From the NCBI GenBank assembly GCA_016712345.1, contig JADJRH010000011.1:4340001-4404000 (forward strand): a stretch of 64,000 nucleotides of DNA. The letters run 5' to 3'. How positions within the stretch are numbered: position 1 is the stretch's first letter; each line of letters starts with the position of its first letter. Below, piece after piece: positions 18,701 to 25,427 of this stretch. The notes under the pieces are model-generated. The model did no database searches and was not told where the DNA came from. It was given only the letters and a program-made list of their open reading frames with translations. The translations under genes were made by a program, and so were the position numbers. Source of the DNA: Polyangiaceae bacterium (GTDB lineage Bacteria > Myxococcota_A > Polyangia > Polyangiales > Polyangiaceae).

Positions 18701-20012
18701 CAGCGGCGGCAATCCCAAGGTATGCCCGACGTCGGGTCCGTGTTTGAGCGGCGTTTGCGCACCGGCCGACGGCTCGTGCAGTGAAGTTCAAAAGCCCAAC
18801 GGGACAAGCTGCACCGACGGCAGCCTCTGCACAACCGGCGACGTTTGTCAGCCCGGCCAATGTCAGGGCAACGCGGTTGTTTGCGGCGAAACCGACTGCG
18901 CTGAAGCCGGAAGCTGCGATCTCAACACCGGTGCATGTGTACGCACACCCAAAGCGGACGGGCTCGCATGCGACGACGGCGACGCGTGCACCACCGGCGA
19001 TACCTGCTTGGCCGGCACATGTGAAAGTTCAAACACCATCACCTGCCCGCCGCCCGGCCCCTGCCAGTTGGCAGCTTCATGCAACGCCTCCACGGGCGAG
19101 TGCACTTATACAAACAAACCCAACGGCACCGCCTGCGACGACGGCGACGTTTGCTCGTCCGCGAGCGCTTGTCAGAGTGGTCAATGCGTTGCGACCGCCG
19201 GCGGCACGGACACCGACGACGACACTGTTTGTGACCAGGTAGACAACTGCCCAACGGTTGAAAATCCCTCTCAAACCGACAGCGACAACGACGGCGTGGG
19301 CGACGCGTGTGAAGCGCAATGTGTAACAATCGTTCGAGGCGGCGTTGGAAATGTGGAAGACGCTTTCTTGAGCGGTGACTACCCCACGTGGGTGACGGGT
19401 GTTTCGTTCGGCAGTTGGACGGGCCTTTCAGGCGGCGGCAATATCAACCGCTCGCTCTGGAAGTTTGACCTGACATCCATCCCTGTTGGTTCAACCGTTA
19501 CCAGCGCAACCATGGGCGTTTACGTTTCGTGGAACGCCAACTACAACCTTGTCACCGTTCACAAGGTGCTCGTTCCGTGGGCTGAAAACACGGTTTCAGG
19601 TCAAAGCTTCGGTGGAACTTCCGGTTGGGACTTCACCGCGCTCGGCAACTTCCAAGGCGGCGGCGTGGGTATGAAAACAATCGACCTGACAACCCTGGCT
19701 GCACAATGGGTGCTCGGAACAACACCCAACCACGGTGTACTCTTCGACGAGCCGCCGATTGAAAATCACTACTACTTCACAAGCGAAGCCGGCGCGGCAA
19801 ACCTGCGTCCCAAACTCGACATTTGTTACATTGCAGGTGCTGCGTTCGGCTCGTTTGAAAATCCGGCCGAAAGCTGTGAGTCTCTGGCCGAGGCTTACCC
19901 TGAGAGGCCGACCGGAGCCTACTGGCTCAAGCTCGAAGACGACGTGGAGCCCGAGCAGGTCAACTGCACGACGCCCAGCCTCGACCGAGTCAACAACGCC
20001 GCAAGGCGTTAG
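12774..20012 (+). CDS. Giant secreted beta-helix repeat protein with Cys-rich repeats, TSP3-like and DNRLRE-like domains
   Basis: The 2412-residue protein has an N-terminal signal peptide (LIAFAVAFLTLSLWAFPSSA). Residues about 25-1720 are right-handed parallel beta-helix repeats of the pectate-lyase/NosD type. A marker (GYYVYxQSQANG) recurs at residues 80, 353, 663, 936, 1246 and 1519, giving spacings of 273, 310, 273, 310 and 273. Residues about 1725-2140 hold eight Cys-rich units (NGTACNDGNACTQTDTCQ type). A calcium-binding thrombospondin type-3-like piece follows (DTDDDTVCDQVDNCP, DSDNDGVGDACE). From about 2185 to 2360 is a DNRLRE/CBM96-like sandwich (RSLWKFDLTSIP, ATMGVYVSWN). The last 50 residues (SCESLAEAYPERPTGAYWL) look like the beginning of a fibrinogen-like domain that then stops. 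I infer an exported adhesin or matrix protein. No catalytic residues were recognised. Confidence 0.88.
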   Translation: MLRVRALIAFAVAFLTLSLWAFPSSAVTFVGGAITANTTWTAANSPYEVTSEVLVYNNARLTIEPGVTVSFNSGTGLVIGYYVYGQSQANGQERGALTVNGTAANPVLFTSKSGASGGWKGLSFGDATDHGGLASVLNYLTVEKAGQPQNLGGSIGATSANIMAFNTGTTFTWNNVQANGGSGYGFYFSGSTFSTTSSKAQNNGNVGLYATGSTLSASGMTISGNTGNGVFLQNTGGTLSASTISNNTGFGIDTTGGSPTLSTNTISANGNYGIRYIIGNAPIITGNTLSANANAGVEVVGGALTSNHTWNLQNGETAFTVTGAEIVVHNLAVLTVAAGVTTRFATGTGLIIGYYVYNQSQANGTERGKLVVNGTAGNRVLFTAQNGQPGGWKGLAFGDATDYDRLASSINNLTVEKAGQLQNLGGSIAAVSANIMMFNTGTTFTWTGVEANNGSGNGFYISGSTFTATGGGGSQNADYNLRTLGGSNGTVSSAVYQTSGTGGLLIDASSPTFSGCTIQNNQGAGVYIKGGSTPTVTGGSIKNNRGYAVYTEDLASVSAVNNIAFDGNGKGSDNTAGTGDDTYVGRVSARSAVKLNTFANTSKPGIELVGGPVTSNFQWFLPGAGDYQHYVLLHELVVYNTARLTVDAGVTTKFAPGTGLIIGYYVYDQSQANGVERGQLNVNGTAGAPVLFTALNDQPGGWRGVAFGSASDYSPMTVSLNYLTVDRAGEPQNLGGSVGAVQAGIMMFNTGTTFSIDHVGVTNSSAHGFYTSGSTFTSTFSEAQDNAGIGVYAISTSITMQGAAVSGNGGNGIQLTNTNGIVTTSAISDNANYGIDTTGGSPTLSSNTISNNDNYAIRYIIGNAPVISGNTLSGNFNPGVEVVGGALTTNHTWSYQNGEPYFSITGAEILVYNLAVLTVGAGVTSKFSTGTGLVIGYYVYNQSQANGIERGRLVVNGTAANRAVFTAKNGQAGGWKGLSFGDATDYGGLVSTISYLTVERGGQAQNLGGSIGAVSANIMLFNTGTTFTFTGVEANYGSGVGVYVSGSTLPWSGGGAKGNASWNLSMVGGSNGTVSSATFDASNTGGARIDGSSPTLSSCAVTNNLGTGIHLRSGATPTVTGGSIGNNRGYGVFTEDLGSRATFQNIAVSNNGKGADGTPGTADDTYVMRVAATSAVKTNTFAGNGKQGIEMVGGPVTANFQWFLPGTGDYQHYILLNETLVYNFSRLTVDAGVTTKFAPGTGLIIGYYVYNQSQANGVERGAMTVNGTAQNPVLFTSLTGESGGWRGLSFGDASDYGGLTCTLANLTVEKAGEPQNLGGSVGAVSANLMMFNTGTTFTMTNVSANAGSGYGVYTSGSTFTTTGGGASNNGSHGLYAYQSQVTVQGGSFKSNANNGIFLSQTGGLVTGSTIQSNTNYGIDESGGAPSISSNNISYNGKYAVRYPIGDGPIISSNTLTANVKPGIEVLGGALTKNHTWSAQIGEPVFSVHNAELVVYNLAVLTVGQGVTVRFAPGTGLVVGYYVYNQSQANGIERGKLVVNGTGTAPVLFTAENNAVGGWKGVSFGDATDYGGLLSTLTRLIIEKAGQAQNLGGSIGAVSAGLMMFNTTLTANNLDVVQSAGAGIYSSGSAPTVKNTIVAYNSGAGLVAVSGGTPAFTYGNVYSNGQGNIGWTAGTGSKTQDPLFYDVAQGDYRLQLGSPMVDTGVIVSGVAYTGTAPDMGAIELGIQGCAPGVPNGIPCEDGELCTTGDTCQNGACVGAPVVCGGGNQNQCVAAAACNPANGLCEGGAPLANGTACNDGNACTQSDSCQAGSCVGTDPITCVASDQCHAAGTCNPASGVCSNPSAPNGTACNDGNLCTLADACYQGVCGGSPKVCAGSGACFTGGSCDIITGECVSSPVANGTACSDGNACTQTDTCQNGTCNGSNPKTCNAPGQCQGSGTCNPVSGSCSYPALANGTACNDGNACTQTDTCQSGSCSGGNPKVCPTSGPCLSGVCAPADGSCSEVQKPNGTSCTDGSLCTTGDVCQPGQCQGNAVVCGETDCAEAGSCDLNTGACVRTPKADGLACDDGDACTTGDTCLAGTCESSNTITCPPPGPCQLAASCNASTGECTYTNKPNGTACDDGDVCSSASACQSGQCVATAGGTDTDDDTVCDQVDNCPTVENPSQTDSDNDGVGDACEAQCVTIVRGGVGNVEDAFLSGDYPTWVTGVSFGSWTGLSGGGNINRSLWKFDLTSIPVGSTVTSATMGVYVSWNANYNLVTVHKVLVPWAENTVSGQSFGGTSGWDFTALGNFQGGGVGMKTIDLTTLAAQWVLGTTPNHGVLFDEPPIENHYYFTSEAGAANLRPKLDICYIAGAAFGSFENPAESCESLAEAYPERPTGAYWLKLEDDVEPEQVNCTTPSLDRVNNAARR
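13011..17940 (+). repeat. Tandem two-unit repeat, 3 copies of a 1749-base module
   Basis: The marker codons for GYYVY start at 13011, 13830, 14760, 15579, 16509 and 17328. Distances are 819, 930, 819, 930 and 819 bases, so an A-B module of exactly 1749 bases is repeated. Unit A carries text like NYGIDTTGGSPTLSSNTIS. Unit B carries GDYQHY and the TPGTADDTYV-type loop. The third B unit is degenerate and shorter, ending in a KTQDPLFYDVAQGDYRLQ tail. The stretch looks like module duplication after A and B had already diverged. Confidence 0.9.
17955..19200 (+). repeat. Eight Cys-rich units of about 46-50 residues
   Basis: Each unit has the pattern NGxxCxDGxxCTxxDxCxxGxCxG. The spacer between units also contains a Cys pair (CNPxSGxC). 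At the DNA level the units share the string GCGTGTACACAA around 18174, 18490 and 18665. The pattern resembles Cys-rich repeats of slime-mould surface proteins, but I could not test homology. Confidence 0.8.
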
Positions 20013-20041
20013 GTCACCGCGCAGTAGAAAAACACCAGCCA

Positions 20042-20329
20042 CCTAGAGCACAAATCGGTTTGATTCCGTAATTAAATAGATAGTTTGTGTGTGTACACAA
20101 ACAGGTAAAAGCAAGGCACAAAGGCTAGGCCCGAAGCTCGCACCGCGTGACAGACACCCAGTTCGGATCGCGTGGAGGGGGGCCCGCGGCCGACTTGCTC
20201 GGCGCGGGGGAGGAGGCGCGAGCCTCCTCCACTGGGAAAAGACTAGAGCACCCTGCCGATATTTTTCGGCTTTCTCAAATCACTAATCTTCTGATTTTAC
20301 TTACGATTCAAACCGATTGGTGCTCTAGG
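20042..20329. mobile_element. MITE-like non-coding element with about 28-36 bp terminal inverted repeats
   Basis: The left end reads CCTAGAGCACAAATCGGTTT from 20042. The right end, read on the minus strand from 20329, is CCTAGAGCACCAATCGGTTT. The match continues about 16 more bases with small gaps (GATTCCGTAATTAAAT against GAATCGTAAGTAAAAT). The element is about 288 bases and has no open frame. Each end has a TA next to GAGCAC, which fits a TA target duplication as in IS630/Tc1 or some IS5 relatives. A third copy of CTAGAGCACC at 20243 makes an inner inverted-repeat span (20243-20329) sharing the right end. It starts 30 bases after the giant surface gene, and its right end overlaps the stop codon of the SBBP lipoprotein gene. 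No transposase is in the window, so mobility is inferred. Confidence 0.75.
20209..20230. other. Perfect GC-rich hairpin with GCGA tetraloop inside the MITE-like element
   Basis: GGAGGAGGC is followed by GCGA and then GCCTCCTCC, giving a 9-bp perfect stem closed by a GNRA loop on the plus strand. It lies in the GC-rich core of the element. No T-run follows, so it is not a standard terminator. Confidence 0.7.
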
Positions 20330-22859
20330 GAATCAGCTTCGCCACAAACCAGTCAAGCCCGCCGGCGCTCGTCAGATTTCCAAGTCCAAAGTCGAGCGTT
20401 TGCTCAAACGACCCACCCACAAACAACCTACCCAACCCGTCCACCGCGGCGCCTGTAAAGTACTGATTGCCGGCCGAGCCATAACGTTTGCTCCACGCAT
20501 GATTTCCCTGAGAATCAAGCCTGACAACGAACGAGTCTACCCCACCGAACGGCGGTAGGGCGCCGCCGCCAAAGTCGATTGTACCGTCCACCTGACCCAC
20601 AAGGAGAAGGTCACCGAAAGGTCCGGGTGCCAGAGCAACAATCGACGGTGCGGCGCCCGCACCCCCATAGCGCCTGCTCCACACGTGAGCGCCGGAAGCC
20701 TGTAGTTTGGCCAGAAAAACGTCCACAGCGCCGACGGCCGTCAATCCGGCGCCGCCCAGGTTGACCGTTCCTTCAAACCCGCCGGTGATGTACACATTGT
20801 TCTGAACGTCGGTTGCAACATCGGAGCCAAATTGATTGGCTCCGTCACCGTATCGTTGATTCCAAATGAATGAGCCGAGCGGGTCGAATTTGACAACAAT
20901 GGCGTCGAGGCCGCCCGGCGCCGGCAACGCTCCACCTCCGAAGTCCAATGGCGCGTCGGTTCTACCCGTCAGAACTGCGTTTCCCTGGGAGTCGACCGCG
21001 ACTGCCTGTCCGAGATCGGTGTTTGCCGCGCCAAAACGTTTGGACCAGAGATGGGCGCCCGACGGGTCAAACTTGGCGAGGAAAATGTCGTAATTCCCGG
21101 CGCTCGTGAGCATTCCACCGCCGAAGTCAACCGAGCCGAAACCGTTGACCAAGAGCAGAATGTTGCCCTGGGCATCGGTCGCCACAGATTGACCATATTG
21201 CGCGGCAGCGGCGCCAAACTGTTTGGCCCACGCGAGATTTCCCGATGGGTCAAGTTTGGCTAAGAAAACGTCGGTGGCCCCCTGACTGGTTAGGGTTGTA
21301 CCGCCGAGCGTGATGCTTCCTTCAAAATAGCCTGCAACCAGCACATTGCCGAGGTTGTCGGCGGCAATGTCAAAGGCTTCTTGGTAGATCGCCGCGTCGC
21401 CCGCGCGTTTGGCCCAGAGGGCGTTTCCTGCCGAGTCCATCTTGGCGAAGAAAAGGTCATACCCACCGGCACTTGTAAAGGTTGACCCGGCAAAGGTAAA
21501 ACTGCCCGCAAAACGCCCCGCAACGAGCACATTTCCGAGGGCGTCGCGCGCCACCGCATTCACCTGTTGGTCACCTGTAGAGCCGAAACGTTTGGCCCAC
21601 AGTGCGGCACCGCAGTCGGGATCGACACTGCAATCTTCGTTGGCGGCCGTTTGACAATTCTCAACGGTGGGTAGAACTTCACCCGCACACGCGCCGTAAC
21701 CCGAGCCGTTGGGTAGACAGGTTTGCACGCCGGCGACACACGCTCCAACGCCTTGTGTGCCGGATGGGCCTGAATAACAGGGTTTGGTGGCACCGGGGGC
21801 GCACGAACAACCCTCTCCGTCTTCGTTGACTTGACCGTCGCAATCGTCGTCAACAGCGGTGAGGCAGGTCTCTACCTGGGGTAAGGTTTCACCAAAACAG
21901 GCTCCAATGCCGGTGCCGAGCACGTTGCATTGAGCGTTTCCCGGTTGACAGGCGCCAACCCCCAATGTTCCGGGTGGGCCTGAATAACAGGGAACCATGG
22001 ATCCTGGTGTACACACGCAACCGGCACCGTCTTCGTTGATCTGACCGTCACAGTCGTCGTCCTCCGCGGTGAAACAGGTTTCAAGTTGAGGGAGCACTTC
22101 GCCGGAACATGGGCCGTAGGCCGTTCCTGAAAAATTACAAAAGGCGGCGCCGCCCGAGCAAATTCCAACTCCAAGCGTTCCATCGGGGCCTGAATAACAG
22201 GGCGCTGTTGTGCCGGGTACACATACGCAGCCGTCGCCTTCTTCGTTGATCTGACCATCACAGTCATCGTCTTCAATGGTCAGGCAGGTTTCAGATTCAG
22301 GTAGAATTTCACCTTCACACGGGCCAAATCCCGTGGCGTCGACCTTGCAAAATTGTTGACCTCCCGAACAAGTGCCTACCCCCATTGTGTCCGCGGGGCC
22401 TGAATAACAGGGTTGCACATCACCGGGAGTACAGTTGCAGCCTTCGCCGTCTTCGTTGACCTGACCATCACAGTCGTCGTCGCCGAGGGTGGCGCACGTC
22501 TCAGCCACTGGAATGACGGCGCCGGTACAATCGCCGAAGCCTTCGCCGTTGGCTTTGCACGTTTGTGTACCTTCTTTGCAGAGGCCAATACCGAGTGTTC
22601 CGTCCGGGCCATTGTAACAAGGCTTTTCTTCGCCGGGCGTACACACGGATGTTCCACCGCCGGTGCCACCCGTGCCACCCGTGCCACCCTGACCGCCGGT
22701 TTGGCCGCCTGTGCCCCCGCCGCCTGAACCACCTCCACCCTGTGGTTCATCCCCGCCTTTTCCACCGGACGTGGAAGACGTTGACCCGTCGTCACACGAG
22801 GTGATCGAAAGCGTTAATAAAGGGAGAGAAGCGGCGACAAGCAAACGGGTTAAGCGCAT
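20325..22859 (-). CDS. Surface lipoprotein with five Cys-rich repeats and seven SBBP-type beta-propeller repeats
   Basis: The signal peptide (MRLTRLLVAASLPLLTLSITSC) ends in a lipobox Cys, followed by a Gly/Thr linker (GGGGSGGGGTGGQ type). Residues about 74-420 are five units of about 70 residues with the pattern CxPGxxxPCYSGPxGTxGVGxC, then ETCxTxxDDDCDGQxNEDGxGC; the DDDCDGQ part looks calcium-binding. From about 425 to the end are seven repeats of the SBBP type (LWAKRFG, xxxDxxGNVLVAG, FxxxDFGGG, DxFLAKLDPSG), enough for a complete propeller. I infer a surface-exposed lipoprotein of unknown ligand. Its TAG stop at 20325-20327 lies within the terminal repeat of the MITE-like element, so insertion has set or at least touched the C-terminus. 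Confidence 0.88.
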   Translation of the reverse strand: MRLTRLLVAASLPLLTLSITSCDDGSTSSTSGGKGGDEPQGGGGSGGGGTGGQTGGQGGTGGTGGTGGGTSVCTPGEEKPCYNGPDGTLGIGLCKEGTQTCKANGEGFGDCTGAVIPVAETCATLGDDDCDGQVNEDGEGCNCTPGDVQPCYSGPADTMGVGTCSGGQQFCKVDATGFGPCEGEILPESETCLTIEDDDCDGQINEEGDGCVCVPGTTAPCYSGPDGTLGVGICSGGAAFCNFSGTAYGPCSGEVLPQLETCFTAEDDDCDGQINEDGAGCVCTPGSMVPCYSGPPGTLGVGACQPGNAQCNVLGTGIGACFGETLPQVETCLTAVDDDCDGQVNEDGEGCSCAPGATKPCYSGPSGTQGVGACVAGVQTCLPNGSGYGACAGEVLPTVENCQTAANEDCSVDPDCGAALWAKRFGSTGDQQVNAVARDALGNVLVAGRFAGSFTFAGSTFTSAGGYDLFFAKMDSAGNALWAKRAGDAAIYQEAFDIAADNLGNVLVAGYFEGSITLGGTTLTSQGATDVFLAKLDPSGNLAWAKQFGAAAAQYGQSVATDAQGNILLLVNGFGSVDFGGGMLTSAGNYDIFLAKFDPSGAHLWSKRFGAANTDLGQAVAVDSQGNAVLTGRTDAPLDFGGGALPAPGGLDAIVVKFDPLGSFIWNQRYGDGANQFGSDVATDVQNNVYITGGFEGTVNLGGAGLTAVGAVDVFLAKLQASGAHVWSRRYGGAGAAPSIVALAPGPFGDLLLVGQVDGTIDFGGGALPPFGGVDSFVVRLDSQGNHAWSKRYGSAGNQYFTGAAVDGLGRLFVGGSFEQTLDFGLGNLTSAGGLDWFVAKLIP

Positions 22860-22947
22860 GGCGTTCTACCCAAGCAAAGCGGGCAGCGCCAAGGGAGTCA
22901 ACAGATGAAAGAAATAGACTGAGCACTAACCGTATTCGGTTATTAAG

Positions 22948-24801
22948 TCACGGTGCGGGAGGTGGAAGCCCGGGGTCGTCCCCCGGAGTGGGTAACTCCA
23001 CCGACCCGTCGGACGGTTTTTTGGTGGGCACCGGTCTACCCGTTCCAGGGCCGGGCGCCGGACCGGGACGCGGTTTGGAAGTGGGCTTTGTGGTGGGGGC
23101 CGAAGTTGTCGCAGAGCCCGTATCACTCGGTGTTGTGGCTGGTTCTGGATCGAATGCCGGCGGCACGGGAGGCGGCGCTGTCGGCTCCGGGGAAGTGGCG
23201 GGGGCGGGCTCGGGATCGCGGGCGCGGAGTTGCGACGAAACAACCGCCCACGTCACGCCCACAACGAGCAATACGAGCCCAATGGTGAACCACCGAACAA
23301 GCTTTTTGCGGCGGTCTTTGCTGCCAAACGCGTCCTCGTCAAAGTCGACCGTTTCAACACCGGAAACGCTTGAACCGGGAAGCGACGACGGCGCCTGTTG
23401 AATGGGCCGCGGCTCGGGCGCAGCCGCAATGACAGGTGCGGGCGCGGGCGCTTGAGGATGCGGCGCTTGAGGATGCGGCGCAGGAGGTTGCGGAGCCGAT
23501 ACGGGAGGGGCGATGAAGTCGTTGACGAGAAATGGGTTGACCGGACCGTCTGAACTGGGAGCCGACGGCGGCGCGCCCGCACGTGAGGGGCGCGAGGGAG
23601 GCGCCGGAGCGATCGCAGCGGGAGGCGGTGCGCCCGGCCTGGAAGGCGCCGACGGCGGTGGAGATGCGGGAGCTTTGGGAGGCCGTGGAGCCTGAGCCGC
23701 CGGAAGTTCTTCGGTGACAACGCCGATGCGTCCACCGGCAACCGGCTCCGCTTCTTCCCAATCGTCGTCGTCGAGTTCTTCAGCCTTTGACTCGGGCTTT
23801 GACGGTGCCGGCGGCGGAGGCGGTTTTGCCGACTTGGTGGCCGGAGGCGGCGGCAACTCAGACGGACGCTTTGTTGGATCGGCGGGCGGTGGAATGCTCG
23901 CGCTCGGCCGAGGAACCGCCGTTGGACCGGCGCCCACGCCGAACCCCGCGATGCGTGCGAGCGCCTCGGCTGCGGCGCGCGCGCTCGCAAAACGTCGTGC
24001 GGGATCGCGATCGCAGGCGCGTGCGAACCAACCGTCAAACGCGGGCGGAACGCCTTCAAGCACTTTGGATGGGACCGGCATTTCACCGATCGTGATCTTG
24101 ATCAACAGATCGCCGACGCCTTCGCTGTCAAACGGAAGCTCACCGGTGACACATTGGTAGGCGAGAACTCCGAAAGCCCAAATGTCGGTGCGGTAGTCTA
24201 CCTCACCAATGCCTTTTACCTGCTCCGGGCTCATGTAGTGCGGCGTGCCGATTAACGTGCCGACGCCGGTTTTTTGCATGGTGACTTTGGCAGCGTCGCG
24301 CACTTTGGCGACGCCGAAGTCGAGCACTTTGACGATCTCGTCGTCGTCGTTGTGCGTGAGAAAAATGTTCTCGGGTTTGAGATCGCGATGAACGATCCCA
24401 GCGGCGTGCGCGCGAGTGAGCGCACGCGCGATCTGCGTCATGATCTTGGCGGTGTCTTTCACCGAGAGGTGATGGCGTTTTTCGAGGCGCTGAAAGAGGT
24501 CTTCCCCTTCAAGCAACTCCATCACGATAAAAGGCTGATCGCCCTCGGGAGCCTGCTCAATTCCGTGGTCGAGAATTTGGACAACATGCGGGCTTCGAAG
24601 CTGCGCGGCCGCAGTTGCTTCACGTTTGAATCGCTCGCGCGCGTCGGGTCGTTTTGCGAGATCGGGATCGATCAGCTTGACCGCAACTTGTGTACTCAAC
24701 GCGAGATGTTCGGCGACCCAAACGGATGCCTGCGAACCAATGCCCACCGTCCGAATCAGACGGTAGCGTCCGTTCAGCACACGCCCGGGTTCCGCGCTCA
24801 T
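22948..24801 (-). CDS. Ser/Thr protein kinase with Pro-rich juxtamembrane region
   Basis: It is a eukaryote-like kinase of 617 residues. Motifs: GIGSQASVWVA loop (about 20-30), Lys42 in VAVK, HRDLKPEN, VLDFGVAK and GTPHYMSPEQ. The kinase domain covers about 10-275. A long Pro/Ala/Ser-rich region follows, with the acidic patch ELDDDDWEEAE. A transmembrane segment (about 505-525, FTIGLVLLVVGVTWAVV) leads to a short Pro/Thr-rich outer tail with no recognisable sensor domain. That contrasts with the SUMF1 kinases of the same window. It lies 88 bases beyond the start of the SBBP lipoprotein gene and just downstream of the hemerythrin-like gene on the same strand. Substrates cannot be read from sequence. 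Confidence 0.92.
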   Translation of the reverse strand: MSAEPGRVLNGRYRLIRTVGIGSQASVWVAEHLALSTQVAVKLIDPDLAKRPDARERFKREATAAAQLRSPHVVQILDHGIEQAPEGDQPFIVMELLEGEDLFQRLEKRHHLSVKDTAKIMTQIARALTRAHAAGIVHRDLKPENIFLTHNDDDEIVKVLDFGVAKVRDAAKVTMQKTGVGTLIGTPHYMSPEQVKGIGEVDYRTDIWAFGVLAYQCVTGELPFDSEGVGDLLIKITIGEMPVPSKVLEGVPPAFDGWFARACDRDPARRFASARAAAEALARIAGFGVGAGPTAVPRPSASIPPPADPTKRPSELPPPPATKSAKPPPPPAPSKPESKAEELDDDDWEEAEPVAGGRIGVVTEELPAAQAPRPPKAPASPPPSAPSRPGAPPPAAIAPAPPSRPSRAGAPPSAPSSDGPVNPFLVNDFIAPPVSAPQPPAPHPQAPHPQAPAPAPVIAAAPEPRPIQQAPSSLPGSSVSGVETVDFDEDAFGSKDRRKKLVRWFTIGLVLLVVGVTWAVVSSQLRARDPEPAPATSPEPTAPPPVPPAFDPEPATTPSDTGSATTSAPTTKPTSKPRPGPAPGPGTGRPVPTKKPSDGSVELPTPGDDPGLPPPAP

Positions 24802-24871
24802 CTTGCTCGAAAAGGGAGCCTACGTTGCAGGGGCTCCACCTGTCGAGTTTGCTCTGTGCCGAAAAAAACCA

Positions 24872-25315
24872 TCACCGCGAGTGGTGCTCCTCGTGGGCGG
24901 TTTCTTGGATCAATGCCCGCCACTCGGATCGCGTCAGCTCGGGATAAATGTAGTCACACTCAAAGTTTGTGTGGTGCATCATGAAACGCGCCACATCGAA
25001 CACGAGCTGTGCAATGGCGTCTGTTTCGGTGGCGGCCGCGAGCTGTTCACAGTCGGAGCGAATGGAGTCGTGATGTTTTTTCGCGACCTTTACCTCTTCG
25101 GCCAAACCCTTTTGTTCGAGGCGCGGAAACAAGGCTTTTTCTTCGTAAGCCATGTGGCGCTCCATGGGACCGCGAAGAAACGTGACCAAGCGCTCGCGCT
25201 CCGCCGCGGCGGCAGCTTTTGAGGTGCGAGCGAGCTGCATCAAGCGGTTCGCCATCTCGCGCGCGCGGTCCTCTTCTTCGAACAGGTCCGCGATCAATCG
25301 ATCGACGTGAGGCAT
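24872..25315 (-). CDS. Hemerythrin-like HHE cation-binding protein
   Basis: The 147-residue protein is almost entirely helical with HHE-domain iron ligands: His in MPHVDRLI, His and Glu in ERHMAYEEKALFPRL, His in KKHHDSI, and HHTNFECDYIYPEL near the end. Proteins of this family bind a di-iron centre and sense or buffer oxygen or nitric oxide. The ATG at 25315 is preferred over the TTG at 25318. The end lies 70 bases from the kinase start on the same strand. A regulatory link between oxygen binding and the kinase is possible but is only inferred from position. Confidence 0.82.
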   Translation of the reverse strand: MPHVDRLIADLFEEEDRAREMANRLMQLARTSKAAAAAERERLVTFLRGPMERHMAYEEKALFPRLEQKGLAEEVKVAKKHHDSIRSDCEQLAAATETDAIAQLVFDVARFMMHHTNFECDYIYPELTRSEWRALIQETAHEEHHSR

Positions 25316-25427
25316 CAAAGAAAGCTCTAATACAGCGCGGGGCCGGCGCGTAGTGGATTGTTTGCGTACGCGAAAATGTTTGGCCGTGGAACCCTGCCGG
25401 GTTCGGGTGGTCTATACTCGACCCCCA

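Noticed and set aside
19735..20046. Continuation of the giant surface protein in another frame beyond its stop
   Set aside because: Neither alternative frame gives fibrinogen-like sequence; both read as low-quality Ser/Thr/Pro or Gln/Arg text.
23253..24086. Long plus- and minus-strand frames inside the Pro-rich part of the kinase at 22948-24801
   Set aside because: They arise from low-complexity Pro/Ala codons read in other frames and have no start signals or domain pattern.
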